This document shows, in pieces, positions 34,700 to 45,044 of a stretch of 64,000 nt of DNA; position 1 is the stretch's first letter; the number at the start of each line of letters is the position of its first letter. Location of the stretch: NCBI RefSeq assembly GCF_000759795.1, contig NZ_BBMZ01000009.1, forward strand, positions 62,001 to 126,000, in the 5' to 3' direction. The notes under the pieces were generated by a model. That model was given only the letters and a program-made list of their open reading frames with translations, was not told where the DNA came from and ran no database searches. The position numbers were made by a program, and so were the translations under genes. The stretch comes from Pseudescherichia vulneris NBRC 102420 (GTDB lineage Bacteria > Pseudomonadota > Gammaproteobacteria > Enterobacterales > Enterobacteriaceae).

Positions 34700-36991
34700 T
34701 TAAGCGATGCGCAGAGTAGGCTGGGTTTGGGCCCTGGTCACGCGGACCGGAATTGATTTTGAAGTCGGCGTGCCGGTACCGTCCCCGGTGCGGGAGAGAG
34801 GAACCAACGGGTTCGTCTCAGGATAGTAGGCCGCCAGGTTACCGCGCGGGATGGCGTAGGCTACCAGCTTGAAATCCGTAACCTGACGCACAATACCGTC
34901 ATCCGCCTCGGTGGTGATATCGACCCGATCGCCATCCTGTAAGCCCAGCGCCGCAATATCGTCTGCATGCATAAACAGCACCTCGCGCTGACCGTAAACG
35001 CCACGGTAGCGATCATCCAGCCCGTAGATGGTGGTGTTGTACTGATCGTGGGAGCGCAGGGTTTGCAGAATAAACGGCGCATCCTCCCGCACGGAAACCG
35101 GCAGCGCCGCGGCGCTGAATTCGGCCTTGCCCGACGGCGTGTTAAACGTCAGCTCGGCGGCGGCGTTGCCGAGCCAAAACCCACCTGGCAGATCGCAGCG
35201 GGCGTTAAAGTCGGCAAAGCCGGGGAGGGTAGCGGCAATGTGATCGCGGATCAGACTGTAATCATCCGCCAGCGCCAGCCAGTTCACGGCGGTATCGCCA
35301 AGCGTGGCGTGGGCGATGTTAGCGATAATAGCCGTCTCCGAGCGCTGGGTTTTCGCCAGCGGTTTGCCGATCCCTTCGGAAGCGTGAACCATGCTGAAGG
35401 AGTCTTCTACGGTGATAAACTGTCGGCCGCTGGCCTGGATATCTTCCTCCGTGCGCCCCAGCGTCGGCAGGATCAGCGAGGCTTTACCGGGCATCAGGTG
35501 GCTACGGTTGAGCTTGGTGCTGATGTAGACCGTCAGCCCGCAGCGGCGCAGCGCTTCGCAGGTGCGCGGCGTATCCGGCGCGGCGGCAGCGAGGTTGCCA
35601 CCGAGGGCGATCAGGACCTTAACCTCATCCCGCAGCATGGCGTTGATGGCATCGACGGTGTGATGGCCCGGCCTGCGCGGCGGCTCGAAGTTGAAGTGCC
35701 GGGCGAGGCTATCCAGCAACACGGCAGGAGGCTTTTCATCAATGCCCACCGTACGGTTGCCCTGCACGTTACTGTGGCCGCGAACCGGGCAAAGGCCCGC
35801 TCCGGGTTTACCGAGATGGCCGCCGAGCAGCTGCAGGTTGGTGATCTCCCTTACGGTGTCGAGAGAGTGTTTGTGCTGGGTAATGCCCATCGCCCAGGTG
35901 CAGATCACTTTTTCGGCACGCTGCCAGATACCTGCCGCCTCGCGAAGCTGCTGCTCCGTCAGTCCAGACTGCTCAACCAGCGTTGCCCAGGGGGTGGCAT
36001 CGATTTGCGCAAACCATGCCTCAATGCCCTGGGTGTAACGGGTGATGAACGCCTCGTCAAAGATCCCGGGCTGGCCGTCGGCCTGCCGCTGACGGTGGGT
36101 CTCCAGCAGCGCCTTCGCCATGCCGCGCACCGCCGCCATATCGCCGCCAAGGTTTGGCTGATAGTAGGAGGAGCTGATGGTGCCCGCTTTCGGCGTGATC
36201 ACCTCCAGCGGCTTCTGCGGATCGGCGAATCGCTCCAGCCCGCGCTCGCGCAGGGTGTTGAAGGTGACGATGCTAGCCCCGCGATCGGCGGCGTGGCGCA
36301 GGCTATGCAGCATACGCGGATGGTTAGTGCCAGGGTTTTGACCAAAGACGAAGATTGCATCGGCCCGATCAAAATCCTTCAGGTGTACCGTGCCTTTACC
36401 AACGCCGATGCTGCGCTTCAGTCCGGCACCGCTCGCCTCATGGCACATGTTGGAGCAGTCGGGGAAATTATTGGTTCCGACCATGCGGCCAAACAGCTGA
36501 TAAATATAGGCCGCTTCGTTGCTGGCACGCCCGGAGGTATACAGCTCCATCCGATCCGGGTTATCCATCGCCTGGATATGTTGCGCAATCAGCGCCCAGA
36601 CCGCGTCCCAGCTAATAGGCTCATAGCGGTCGGTAGTAGGGTTATAGCTCAGCGGCTCGGTGAGGCGCCCTTGATACTCAAGGAAGTAGTCCGACTGCTG
36701 GTTAAGGGCACTAACGGTGTGGCGGGCGAAGAAGTCGGCGTCAACCTGGCGACGGGTGGCCTCCCAGGTCACGGCCTTAGCCCCGTTTTCACAGAAGCTG
36801 AAGGTGCTTTTATTATCATCGCCCCAGGCGCAGCCGGGGCAGTCAAAGCCACGGGCCTTGTTCATGCGCAACAGATTGCGCATATTCTTCAGGGCGTTTT
36901 TGCTGTCGATGACGAAGCGGGTCGTCGCTTCCAGAGAGCCAAGCCCGCCGGCAGCGGCGTGGTATGGCTTGATGGCGGATTTAAATTTCAT
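34700..36991 (-). CDS. YdeP-type molybdopterin oxidoreductase
   Basis: The 763-residue protein belongs to the FdhF/YdeP group of bis-MGD oxidoreductases. It shares with E. coli YdeP [28 protein letters not shown], the [15 protein letters not shown] segment, [24 protein letters not shown]-like [11 protein letters not shown], and [21 protein letters not shown]-like sequence near the C-terminus. Cys residues near the N-terminus could hold an Fe-S cluster. YdeP is linked to acid resistance in E. coli; the true substrate is unknown. Start chosen at ATG 36991 with GGAAG upstream; E. coli ydeP lies elsewhere. Confidence 0.85.
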   Translation of the reverse strand: [763 protein letters not shown]

Positions 36992-37141
36992 GCGTTCTTC
37001 CAGACGGCGGGTTGTTGCGGGCAAGGTTATACCTCTTCACAACAACCCATAATCAACAACGCGTTTTTATCACACAATTAACGTTATGTTTACCCTTTGC
37101 GCAACAACGGCGGCGGGAAGAGCGCTAAAGCGCACGTGGCG

Positions 37142-38065
37142 TTAAACCGGCATCGATTTCCGGATGGCGCTAAGCAGCGTTTGCGCCGCCGCCGAAAGTG
37201 GGGCGTCGATGCGGGTGATAATGCCAATCGGCTCGCCCGCGCCCTGGGCCGGGATCGGCAGCGCCGTTAGCGCACCCTGCTTGAGATCGTCCTTTACGGC
37301 GCCGGAAGGCACAAACCAGACGTAGTTATACTCGACGGTAAGCTGGCGGGAGAGCGAGGCAGACAGCGTTTCGATGCAGCCAGAAGGCAGGGAGCACCCC
37401 TGGGCCGCAAGCAGCGCCTCGGTGTGCTGGCGCGGGGCGGTGCCCTGTGGGGCGACCACTACTGGCCACTCCATCACGCGACTCAGCGTCACCGTATCTT
37501 TTAATAACGGGTGACGGGGATGGACCACCAGCTTCAGGGATTCTAAAAACAGCAGTTCGTAGTTCAGGCCGCTCATCATCTCTGGATCTGACATGCGGCC
37601 GATGCCGATATCCAGCTCGCCGGTTTTCAGACCGGCCAGCAGCATCGGGTTATTCATCGTGGCGACCTGAAGCGTGATGTGCGGCAGGTGGCGATGAAAT
37701 TCGCCAATCGCCGGAGGCATAATGCCCAGCGCGGCGGTAGGCAGCGCGCCAACGCGCACCACGTCACTGTTCACGCCCTCTTTGTGGGACAGCGCCTGCC
37801 CGGCGGTATTCAGCGCGTCCAGCACCCGTACCGCATGGGTCAGGAACTGTTCGCCGACCACGGTGAGGTGCGCGCCCATCCGGCCACGATCGAATAGCCG
37901 CGTGCCGGTCAGCTGCTCTAGTTCGTTAAGGGTTTTCGACAGCGCGGGCTGGCTTAGGTTGAGCGTTTCTGCCGCGCGCCCCAGCGTTCCCTGTTGAGCG
38001 ACGGCGACGAAGGTATGTAAGTGGCGCAAGCGGATGCGCTGACTGAAGAGACCATTTTTTTCCAT
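37142..38065 (-). CDS. ydcI: LysR-family regulator YdcI
   Basis: The 307-residue LysR protein matches E. coli YdcI closely (FSQRIRLRHLHTFVAVAQQG, RAAETLNLSQPALSKTLNE, then SGCIETLSASLSRQLTVEYN and WFVPSGAVKDDL). HTH lies at about residues 25-44 and the effector domain from about 98. YdcI is reported to affect pH stress and central metabolism genes. It is divergent from ydcJ across a 251-bp region. The ATG at 38065 is the E. coli start. Confidence 0.94.
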   Translation of the reverse strand: MEKNGLFSQRIRLRHLHTFVAVAQQGTLGRAAETLNLSQPALSKTLNELEQLTGTRLFDRGRMGAHLTVVGEQFLTHAVRVLDALNTAGQALSHKEGVNSDVVRVGALPTAALGIMPPAIGEFHRHLPHITLQVATMNNPMLLAGLKTGELDIGIGRMSDPEMMSGLNYELLFLESLKLVVHPRHPLLKDTVTLSRVMEWPVVVAPQGTAPRQHTEALLAAQGCSLPSGCIETLSASLSRQLTVEYNYVWFVPSGAVKDDLKQGALTALPIPAQGAGEPIGIITRIDAPLSAAAQTLLSAIRKSMPV

Positions 38066-38316
38066 AACCAATGTTAAAAACAGAGCGCAACCGCTGACAA
38101 GAAAAGTTATCTAAATTTGATAACCTGCTAGCAAAATATTATTAACATTTAACCGCTTTGCCCCACCGTCCGGGCGTTGCCCCCGCGCCTTGATATAATT
38201 TTTTGTTATGTAACTTATGCTTACACTCTTTGCCCCGATCACATTTTGTAATTATTTTCCGCGCCGGATAAGGACCTTCTCTACACTCCAGGTAGATGAA
38301 GGGGAGAAATGAGATT

Positions 38317-39660
38317 ATGGCGTATACGATCACGGCTGATGAGATCCGGGAAGCATTTTCACAGGCTATGTCGGCCATGTACCAGCAGGAAGTTCCCCAG
38401 TACGGCACGCTGCTGGAGCTGGTAGCCGATGTCAATCTGGCGGTACTTGAGAACAACCCTAAGCTGCACGAGCAGCTTGCCAACGCCGATGAGCTGGCGC
38501 GCCTCAACGTCGAGCGCCACGGGGCGATTCGCGTCGGTACACCGCTGGAGCTTTCCACGCTGCGACGACTCTTTGCGGTAATGGGCATGCAGCCGGTAGG
38601 CTACTACGATCTCTCCGAGGCGGGGGTGCCGGTACACTCCACCGCGTTTCGCCCGGTTGATGACGAGGCGCTGTGCCGTAATCCGTTTCGCGTCTTTACC
38701 TCGCTCCTGCGACCCGAGCTGATTGAGAGCGAGTCGCTGCGCCAGCGCGCGAAGGCGATTCTGGCTAAACGTTCGATTTTCACCCCGCGCTGTCTGGAAC
38801 TGCTGGACTGCTTCGAGCAGCAGGGGGGATTCACGGCGGCCCAGGCCAGCGAGTTTGTTCAGCAGGCGCTGGAGACCTTTCGCTGGCATCAGCATGCCAC
38901 CGTTGACTACGACACCTATCACGCGCTGCACAGCGAACACCGGCTGATTGCCGACGTCGTCTGCTTTCCCGGCTGCCACATTAACCACCTGACCCCGCGT
39001 ACGCTGGATATCGACCGGGTCCAGGCCCTGATGCCGGAGTACGGTATCGAACCGAAAGTGCTCATTGAAGGACCGCCCCGGCGGGAGGTGCCGCTCCTGC
39101 TGCGGCAAACCAGCTTCAAGGCGCTGGAGGAGCCGGTGCTGTTTGCCGGAGAGCACCGGGGAACCCACAGCGCGCGCTTCGGTGAGATCGAGCAGCGCGG
39201 CGTAGCCCTGACGCCAAAAGGGCGGGCGCTCTACGACAGGCTGCTGGCGGAGGCGGGCACCGGGAAAGATAACCTGATCCACCAGCATCACCTGCAGGAG
39301 AAGTTCAAAGCCTTTCCCGACAGCGAGCTGCTGCTGCGTCGCCAGGGGCTGGCCTACTTCCGCTACCGCCTGACGCCGACCGGAGAGGGCCATCGTCACG
39401 CCTTTGGCCCGGGAGACGATCCGCAGCCGCTGATCGAGCGCGGCTGGGTGGTAGCGCAACCCATCACCTACGAAGATTTTCTGCCGGTCAGCGCGGCGGG
39501 GATCTTCCAGTCCAATCTCGGCAATGAGACTCAGCAGCGTCAGCACGGCAACGCCAGCCGTGAGGCGTTTGAGCAGGCGCTGGGCTGTTCGGTACTTGAC
39601 GAGTTTGCGCTTTACCAGGCGGCGGAGGTGCGTAGCCTGCGGCGCTGCGGACTGGTGTAA
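38317..39660 (+). CDS. ydcJ: YdcJ, DUF1338 (HglS-like) non-haem iron enzyme
   Basis: The 447-residue protein matches E. coli YdcJ (start MAYTITADEIREAFSQAMSAMY). DUF1338 members such as Pseudomonas HglS are Fe(II)-dependent enzymes that convert 2-oxoadipate to 2-hydroxyglutarate; the likely metal ligands are His in the VERHGAIRVG region near the N-terminus, His in CHINHLTPR and a C-terminal acidic residue. The E. coli protein's substrate is unproven. Start ATG at 38317, preceded by GGGGAG. Confidence 0.9.
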   Translation: MAYTITADEIREAFSQAMSAMYQQEVPQYGTLLELVADVNLAVLENNPKLHEQLANADELARLNVERHGAIRVGTPLELSTLRRLFAVMGMQPVGYYDLSEAGVPVHSTAFRPVDDEALCRNPFRVFTSLLRPELIESESLRQRAKAILAKRSIFTPRCLELLDCFEQQGGFTAAQASEFVQQALETFRWHQHATVDYDTYHALHSEHRLIADVVCFPGCHINHLTPRTLDIDRVQALMPEYGIEPKVLIEGPPRREVPLLLRQTSFKALEEPVLFAGEHRGTHSARFGEIEQRGVALTPKGRALYDRLLAEAGTGKDNLIHQHHLQEKFKAFPDSELLLRRQGLAYFRYRLTPTGEGHRHAFGPGDDPQPLIERGWVVAQPITYEDFLPVSAAGIFQSNLGNETQQRQHGNASREAFEQALGCSVLDEFALYQAAEVRSLRRCGLV

Positions 39661-39772
39661 AACTCTCATTGGATTCTGCGACAAAGTTGTCTAGAGTGGG
39701 CGTGCTTTTATTGCCGCTGTTTCGCTTGCGGGCGGAGCGCTTACACACGACCAAAAGGACGTTTTCTCAGGC

Positions 39773-41428
39773 ATGAACCGCAGACGTTTTTTAAAATCTT
39801 CTATGATACTGGCCGCTGCGAGCGGGACCTCAGGACTCGCCTCGCTCTTTTCCCGCGCTGCCTTTGCAGCAGAACCCGGCATTGCCGATGGTCAAAGCCA
39901 TCGTTTTGATTTCTCTAGCCTGCAGGCGACGGCGCACGATCTGGCCCAAACCCCGTGGGGAGGCGCGCCGCGTGCGCTGCCCGAGACGCTCGCCACCCTG
40001 ACACCGCAGGCTTACAACAGCATTCAGTACGATGCAAAGCAGTCGCTGTGGAACAACGTAGAGGGGCGACAGCTTGACGTGCAGTTCTTCCACGTGGGAA
40101 TGGGCTTCCGCCGCCGGGTGCGCATGTTCTCGTTGGATCCGACCAGCCATCAGGCACGTGAGATCCACTTCCGTCCGGAGCTGTTTAACTACCACGATGC
40201 AGGCGTCGATACCAAACAGCTGGAGGGGCAGAGCGATCTCGGCTTCGCCGGCTTCCGCGTGTTTAAGGCTCCTGAGCTGGCTCGTCGGGATATCGTCTCC
40301 TTCCTCGGGGCAAGCTACTTCCGTGCGGTGGACAGTACCTATCAGTACGGCCTCTCTGCACGCGGCGTGGCGATCGACACCTTTACCGACACCCCCGAAG
40401 AGTTCCCGGACTTCACCTCGTTCTGGTTTGAAACGGCGAAACCGTCGGACACCACCTTTACCGTCTATGCCCTGTTGGACAGCCCGAGCCTGACCGGCGC
40501 ATATAAATTCGTGATCCACTGCGAGCAGAACCAGGTGATCATGGAAGTGGATAACCGCCTCTACGCCCGCAAGGACATCAAGCAGCTGGGGATCTCGCCG
40601 ATGACCAGCATGTTTAGCTGCGGCAACAACGAGCGGCGCATGTGCGACACCATCCACCCGCAGATCCACGACTCAGACCGTCTGGCGATGTGGCGGGGTA
40701 ACGGGGAGTGGATCTGCCGCCCGCTCAATAACCCGCAGAAATTACAGTTTAACGCCTTTGACGATAACAACCCGAAAGGCTTCGGCCTGCTGCAGTTGGA
40801 TCGCGACTTCTCCCACTATCAGGACGTGATGGGCTGGTACAACAAGCGCCCAAGCCTGTGGGTTGAGCCGCGCAACAGCTGGGGCAAGGGGAGCGTTAAC
40901 CTGATGGAGATCCCTACCACCGGTGAGACGCTGGATAACATCGTCTGCTTCTGGCAGCCGGAAAAACCGGTCAAAGCCGGGGACAGTCTCGCCTTCCAGT
41001 ACCGTCTCTACTGGAGCGCGCAGCCGCCGGTGCATACGCCGCTGGCCCGCGTGCTGGCGACCCGTACCGGTATGGGCGGCTTCCCGGAAGGATGGGCCCC
41101 AGGTGAGCACTATCCGCAGGTGTGGGCCCGCCGTTTCGCCATCGACTTTGCCGGGGGCAACATTAAAGATGCCGCCCCGAGGGGCATTGAACCGGTGATC
41201 ACCCTCTCCAACGGTGAGGCGAAGCAGGTTGAGATCCTCTACGTCGAGCCGTTTGACGGCTACCGCATTCAGTTTGACTGGTATCCCACCAACGACTCCA
41301 CCGATCCGGTGGAGATGCGCATGTTCCTGCGCTGCCAGGGCGAGGCGGTGAGCGAAACCTGGCTCTATCAGTACTTCCCGCCGGCACCGGACAAGCGCAC
41401 CTACGTTGATGACCGCGTGATGCGCTAA
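39773..41428 (+). CDS. opgD: Glucan biosynthesis protein OpgD (MdoD)
   Basis: The 551-residue periplasmic protein works in making osmoregulated periplasmic glucans. The N-terminus is a twin-arginine signal ([21 protein letters not shown]...AFAAE). The mature protein has the OpgG/OpgD beta-sandwich with [11 protein letters not shown], the [21 protein letters not shown] segment and [15 protein letters not shown]. Recent work gives OpgD a beta-1,2-glucanase activity. AAAGGACG precedes the ATG by 10-12 nt. In E. coli ydcH follows; here rimL follows after 14 bp. Confidence 0.95.
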   Translation: MNRRRFLKSSMILAAASGTSGLASLFSRAAFAAEPGIADGQSHRFDFSSLQATAHDLAQTPWGGAPRALPETLATLTPQAYNSIQYDAKQSLWNNVEGRQLDVQFFHVGMGFRRRVRMFSLDPTSHQAREIHFRPELFNYHDAGVDTKQLEGQSDLGFAGFRVFKAPELARRDIVSFLGASYFRAVDSTYQYGLSARGVAIDTFTDTPEEFPDFTSFWFETAKPSDTTFTVYALLDSPSLTGAYKFVIHCEQNQVIMEVDNRLYARKDIKQLGISPMTSMFSCGNNERRMCDTIHPQIHDSDRLAMWRGNGEWICRPLNNPQKLQFNAFDDNNPKGFGLLQLDRDFSHYQDVMGWYNKRPSLWVEPRNSWGKGSVNLMEIPTTGETLDNIVCFWQPEKPVKAGDSLAFQYRLYWSAQPPVHTPLARVLATRTGMGGFPEGWAPGEHYPQVWARRFAIDFAGGNIKDAAPRGIEPVITLSNGEAKQVEILYVEPFDGYRIQFDWYPTNDSTDPVEMRMFLRCQGEAVSETWLYQYFPPAPDKRTYVDDRVMR

Positions 41429-41442
41429 GGTAAGGAGAGGAA

Positions 41443-41991
41443 ATGGAAACCAGCACGGATGAAATCATCCCCGTTAGCGACACCCTGAAACTTTGCGCCA
41501 TCGACGAGCGTTTCGTCAGCGAGCTGCATCAGCTGGTGGTGAAGAATCGGGCGTGGCTCCAGCAGTCGCTGAACTGGCCCCAGTATGTCGCCAGCGAAGA
41601 GGACTCGCTGAAGAACGCCCAGAGCAACATTATGCTGCACCAGCGCGGCTACGCCAAAATGTTCCTGATTATGCAGCAGGAAATCATCGTCGGCGTGCTG
41701 TCGTTTAACGCCATCGAGCCGCTGAACAAAACCGCCTATATTGGCTACTGGCTGGATGAAGGGCATCAGGGGCAGGGCATTCTCTCCCAGTCGCTGGAGG
41801 CGTTTATTCGGCACTATGCCCAGAGCGGCGAAATCCGGCGCTTCGTGATCAAGTGCCGGGTGGATAACATCGCCAGCAATCGGGTGGCCCAGCGCGCGGG
41901 TTTCGTGCTGGAGGGCTGCCTGAAAGAGGCCGAGTTCCTCAACGGCCGCTATGACGATCAAAACCTCTACGCGCGGATCATCGACGCCTAG
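41443..41991 (+). CDS. rimL: Ribosomal L12 N-terminal acetyltransferase RimL
   Basis: The 182-residue GNAT enzyme acetylates the N-terminal Ser of ribosomal protein L12 (giving L7). It has the type signature [22 protein letters not shown] (about residues 104-125, acetyl-CoA loop) and [17 protein letters not shown] (about 142-158). AAGGAGAGGAA lies just upstream, and the gene is 14 bp after opgD. It ends convergently, overlapping the ydcK stop codon by 4 nt. Confidence 0.92.
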   Translation: METSTDEIIPVSDTLKLCAIDERFVSELHQLVVKNRAWLQQSLNWPQYVASEEDSLKNAQSNIMLHQRGYAKMFLIMQQEIIVGVLSFNAIEPLNKTAYIGYWLDEGHQGQGILSQSLEAFIRHYAQSGEIRRFVIKCRVDNIASNRVAQRAGFVLEGCLKEAEFLNGRYDDQNLYARIIDA

Positions 41992-42968
41992 ATCGCCCCC
42001 AGCAGCGGCGTGCGGGTAATACGCTCCGCGCCGCTCATCACCCTCGGACCGCGCAGGTGAATCGACTCTTCTTCCAGGGCGATCACCGCCGCGTCGCCGC
42101 CAATCTCAACATGCCCCTCGATCAGCAGGTTGCCGCTGAGCTGCGCCCGGCCTTGAACGAGCACAAAGTCATCCAGCATCAGCGGCCCACCGCTAAGCCG
42201 CGCGTCACCCCCGACGCGCACGTGGTGCTTCAGCACGCAGTTGCCCTCCACCACCGCATTCTCCGCCACCTGAGCGCTGTAGCGTAGGGTGGGAATGGCA
42301 TCCTCACCGTGTCCAGCGACAAGGCGCGCGCGGTCGTACACCTTGGCGCAGTCGCAGACCCAGACGTCGTTCTCCTCGTTGCCCTCCAGCAGGGCGAAGT
42401 CGAAGACCTCTGCCCGATGCTCTACGAAGGCGTAGTTAACGATGGCGTCGCCGTAAATCTGCGCCTGGTGCAAGACGCGGGAGTGGTTCACCGTGGCTCG
42501 GTCGTAGATGCGCAGGGTGGCATCGCGATCGAGGGTGAGCCCGCGGGCGGCAATAATTTCGCTGCCGTTGAGGATCCGGGCGTCACCGCCGAGCAGACAC
42601 TCGCCGCTAACCCGCGACCGCTGCACCAGCACATTGCCGCTCAGACGCGCCCCCCGACAGATTTCCGACCCATCAACCCAGGCATGGCCGCCGATCTCCA
42701 CCCCGTCGTAAATCGTGCAGGGCTGGCTGATGCGGGCGCTGTCGCGTATCCGGCTGCCACCGAACACCATGCTGTTCTCATCATAGATCCAGCAGCTACC
42801 CTGCTGGCTCAGCACCTGCTCATCCTCCACCCAGCCGCCCAGCGTACCGGCCTGGACGTCATGAAAATCCCGCAGGGCGACGATCTGGCGCAGGGTAACG
42901 TGCCGCTTTTCACCGTTATCCTGATAGCTAAATGAGCGGCTGGCATCGCTCAGGCGATACTTGTTCAT
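41988..42968 (-). CDS. ydcK: YdcK, left-handed beta-helix (hexapeptide) protein
   Basis: The 326-residue protein consists mostly of hexapeptide-like repeats (for example [41 protein letters not shown]), as in acyltransferases of the LbH fold, and matches E. coli YdcK in length and in the RITRTPLLG ending. No acetyl donor site or function is established. ATG at 42968 is the E. coli start. It shares a divergent region with tehB. Confidence 0.92.
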   Translation of the reverse strand: MNKYRLSDASRSFSYQDNGEKRHVTLRQIVALRDFHDVQAGTLGGWVEDEQVLSQQGSCWIYDENSMVFGGSRIRDSARISQPCTIYDGVEIGGHAWVDGSEICRGARLSGNVLVQRSRVSGECLLGGDARILNGSEIIAARGLTLDRDATLRIYDRATVNHSRVLHQAQIYGDAIVNYAFVEHRAEVFDFALLEGNEENDVWVCDCAKVYDRARLVAGHGEDAIPTLRYSAQVAENAVVEGNCVLKHHVRVGGDARLSGGPLMLDDFVLVQGRAQLSGNLLIEGHVEIGGDAAVIALEEESIHLRGPRVMSGAERITRTPLLGAI

Positions 42969-43095
42969 TATGTGTTTTCCACTGATGGCCTTAGATAAAC
43001 GTAGCAAACTTTGCCGCTCTGGCTATTGCGAAGGAATTTCAATAAAATGTATTTAAAATATCATTTTAAATTTCCCGCCTAAATAAGGATGGATC

Positions 43096-43692
43096 ATGAC
43101 CCAGGTTGATGAGAATTACTTCACTGAAAAATATGGTTTAACCCGCACCCATTCCGAGGTGCTGGCCGCCGCGGCGCTGGTTCCGCCGGGCAAAACGCTC
43201 GATCTCGGCTGCGGCAATGGCCGTAACAGCCTCTTCCTTGCGGCGAACGGTTACAGTGTCACGGCATGGGACAAGAACCCCATGAGCATCGCCAATATTG
43301 AGCGTATTAAGGCGGCCGAGGGGCTGGATAATCTTGAGATTGCCACCGTCGATCTAAACGCGCTGAGCTTTGAGGGACAGTATGACTTTATTCTCTCCAC
43401 CGTGGTGATGATGTTTCTTGAGCCGCAAACCATCCCTGGCCTGATTGCCAATATGCAGCGCACCACCGTGCCGGGGGGCTATAACCTGATTGTCGCCGCG
43501 ATGGACACGGACGATTTTCCCTGCACGGTCGGCTTCCCGTTTGCCTTTAAGGCCGGAGAGCTGGCGGAGTACTACAGCGGCTGGGAAGTGGTGAAATACA
43601 ATGAAGACGTCGGTGAGCTACACCGCACCGACGCCAATGGCAACCGCATCAAGCTGCGCTTTGCCACGCTGCTGGCCCGTAAACCCGCTTAG
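43096..43692 (+). CDS. tehB: Tellurite methyltransferase TehB
   Basis: The 198-residue SAM-dependent methyltransferase has motif [19 protein letters not shown] (about residues 35-52) and the conserved [16 protein letters not shown] segment (about 100-115), matching E. coli TehB. It detoxifies tellurite and selenium compounds by methylation. The AAATAAGGAT site precedes the ATG. The usual partner tehA is not adjacent: its position is empty and an orthologue lies at 23219-24190. Confidence 0.93.
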   Translation: MTQVDENYFTEKYGLTRTHSEVLAAAALVPPGKTLDLGCGNGRNSLFLAANGYSVTAWDKNPMSIANIERIKAAEGLDNLEIATVDLNALSFEGQYDFILSTVVMMFLEPQTIPGLIANMQRTTVPGGYNLIVAAMDTDDFPCTVGFPFAFKAGELAEYYSGWEVVKYNEDVGELHRTDANGNRIKLRFATLLARKPA

Positions 43693-44918
43693 CGAGCCGC
43701 CAGCAGACAGAGCTTAAGCGCGACGTTATAGGACGCCTCGAAGGATTTCAGCGGCAGGAACTCAAAGCGTGAGTGGAAGTTGTGCGCCCCGGTGAAGAAG
43801 TTCGGGGTCAGCAGACCCTTCGCCGAGAGCGCCGCGCCGTCGGTACCGCCGCGCATCGGGGTTGGCTTCGGCGTGATGCCCAGGCTCTCCATGGCCTCAA
43901 ACATCAGGTCGATGGCGCGGCGATCTTCGCCTACGGCGTTGCTGATGTTGCTGTAGACGTCCTCGATCTCATACTCCACCTTCGCGGTGGGGTGCTGCGC
44001 GGCAATACGCTGCGCCACTTCGCCAATCTGCTGCTTGCGCTCCTCGAAGCGTTGTTTATCAAAATCGCGAATGCTGGCACTGAGCACGGCGTGGCCCTGT
44101 ACCGCCTCCATACCGTTGAACCAGGTGTAGCCCTCGCGGCCTGCGGTATGCTCCGGGGTCTGCTGGCGATCGAAATGGCTGATGTAGTCCGTGGCCATCA
44201 GCAGGGGGTTTACCAGCACGCCCTTGGCTGACATCGGGTGCGCCGTTACGCCGGTAAAGCGGATCTTGGCCTGGGCAGCGTTAAAGTTCTCGTAAACAAT
44301 CTCCCCCAGTTCACAGCAGTCGATGGTCCAGGCAAACTCGACGTCAAAGCGCTTGATATCCAGCGCCTTCGCCCCGCGCAGGCCCACTTCTTCATCCGGC
44401 ACAAAAGCCACCACGATATCGCCATGCTGGTGCTCTGCGGTCAGGTTCTCCAGCAGGGTCATCACCACCGTTACCGCCGCCTTGTTATCCGCGCCCAGCA
44501 CGCTGGTGCCGTCGCTGAAGATAATCTCTTCCCCTGGGTAGGCTAAAATTTCCGGATGCTCGGCAGTGCGCAGCCAAATATCCTGCTCGGTGTTAAGACA
44601 GAGATCTGTGCCGGTAAACTGCAGGATTTGTGGATGAATATCCGGCGACAGTCCGACGTCTACGGTATCGATATGGGTAATAAAACCGATGCGCGGCGCA
44701 CCTGTCACGTTGCCCTTTTTAACCGCCGTCACGGTGGCGTACTCGTCGATCACAATCTCTTCTAATCCCAGCGTTTTTAGCTCGTCGGCCAGCACGCGGG
44801 CCATCTCATATTGGCCCGCTGTGGTAGGCAGGGTGGTGGCTGATGCATCGCTCTGGCTAGTGATGGCAAGGTAGTTAAAAAAGCGTTGGGTTAATTGTCT
44901 GGCGAGTGGCGATGACAT
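43689..44918 (-). CDS. Peptidase T (tripeptide aminopeptidase), paralogue
   Basis: The 409-residue M20 zinc peptidase removes N-terminal residues from tripeptides. Metal-site and catalytic motifs are visible: FITHIDTVD (about residues 77-85), [12 protein letters not shown] (about 138-149), [12 protein letters not shown] and a C-terminal [10 protein letters not shown]...[14 protein letters not shown]. It resembles PepT but is diverged from the E. coli enzyme, so I treat it as a second PepT-type gene. It is divergent from a dipeptide-binding protein gene, which suggests joint use in peptide scavenging. Confidence 0.88.
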   Translation of the reverse strand: MSSPLARQLTQRFFNYLAITSQSDASATTLPTTAGQYEMARVLADELKTLGLEEIVIDEYATVTAVKKGNVTGAPRIGFITHIDTVDVGLSPDIHPQILQFTGTDLCLNTEQDIWLRTAEHPEILAYPGEEIIFSDGTSVLGADNKAAVTVVMTLLENLTAEHQHGDIVVAFVPDEEVGLRGAKALDIKRFDVEFAWTIDCCELGEIVYENFNAAQAKIRFTGVTAHPMSAKGVLVNPLLMATDYISHFDRQQTPEHTAGREGYTWFNGMEAVQGHAVLSASIRDFDKQRFEERKQQIGEVAQRIAAQHPTAKVEYEIEDVYSNISNAVGEDRRAIDLMFEAMESLGITPKPTPMRGGTDGAALSAKGLLTPNFFTGAHNFHSRFEFLPLKSFEASYNVALKLCLLAAR

Positions 44919-45044
44919 AGTGGATCCTTCTTTATTTGTTTTATCAGGTGCTTACGGTGTGACTTTAATGTTATGTATTAACGGGCAAACAACAAGCACT
45001 TATTGATAGCACGCTAAGATAGCCGGATAAACGACAGGATAAAG

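Noticed and set aside
34967-37081. A 704-codon open frame on the plus strand opposite the YdeP-type gene
   Set aside because: It is antisense to a clear molybdoenzyme, has no family features, and arises from the codon bias of GC-rich DNA.
38359-39684. A 441-codon open frame on the minus strand opposite ydcJ
   Set aside because: Composition shadow of ydcJ without a ribosome site or recognisable domain.
41429-41442. Missing ydcH between opgD and rimL
   Set aside because: Checked for a small gene, but the gap is 14 bp. Absence noted only; it could lie elsewhere.
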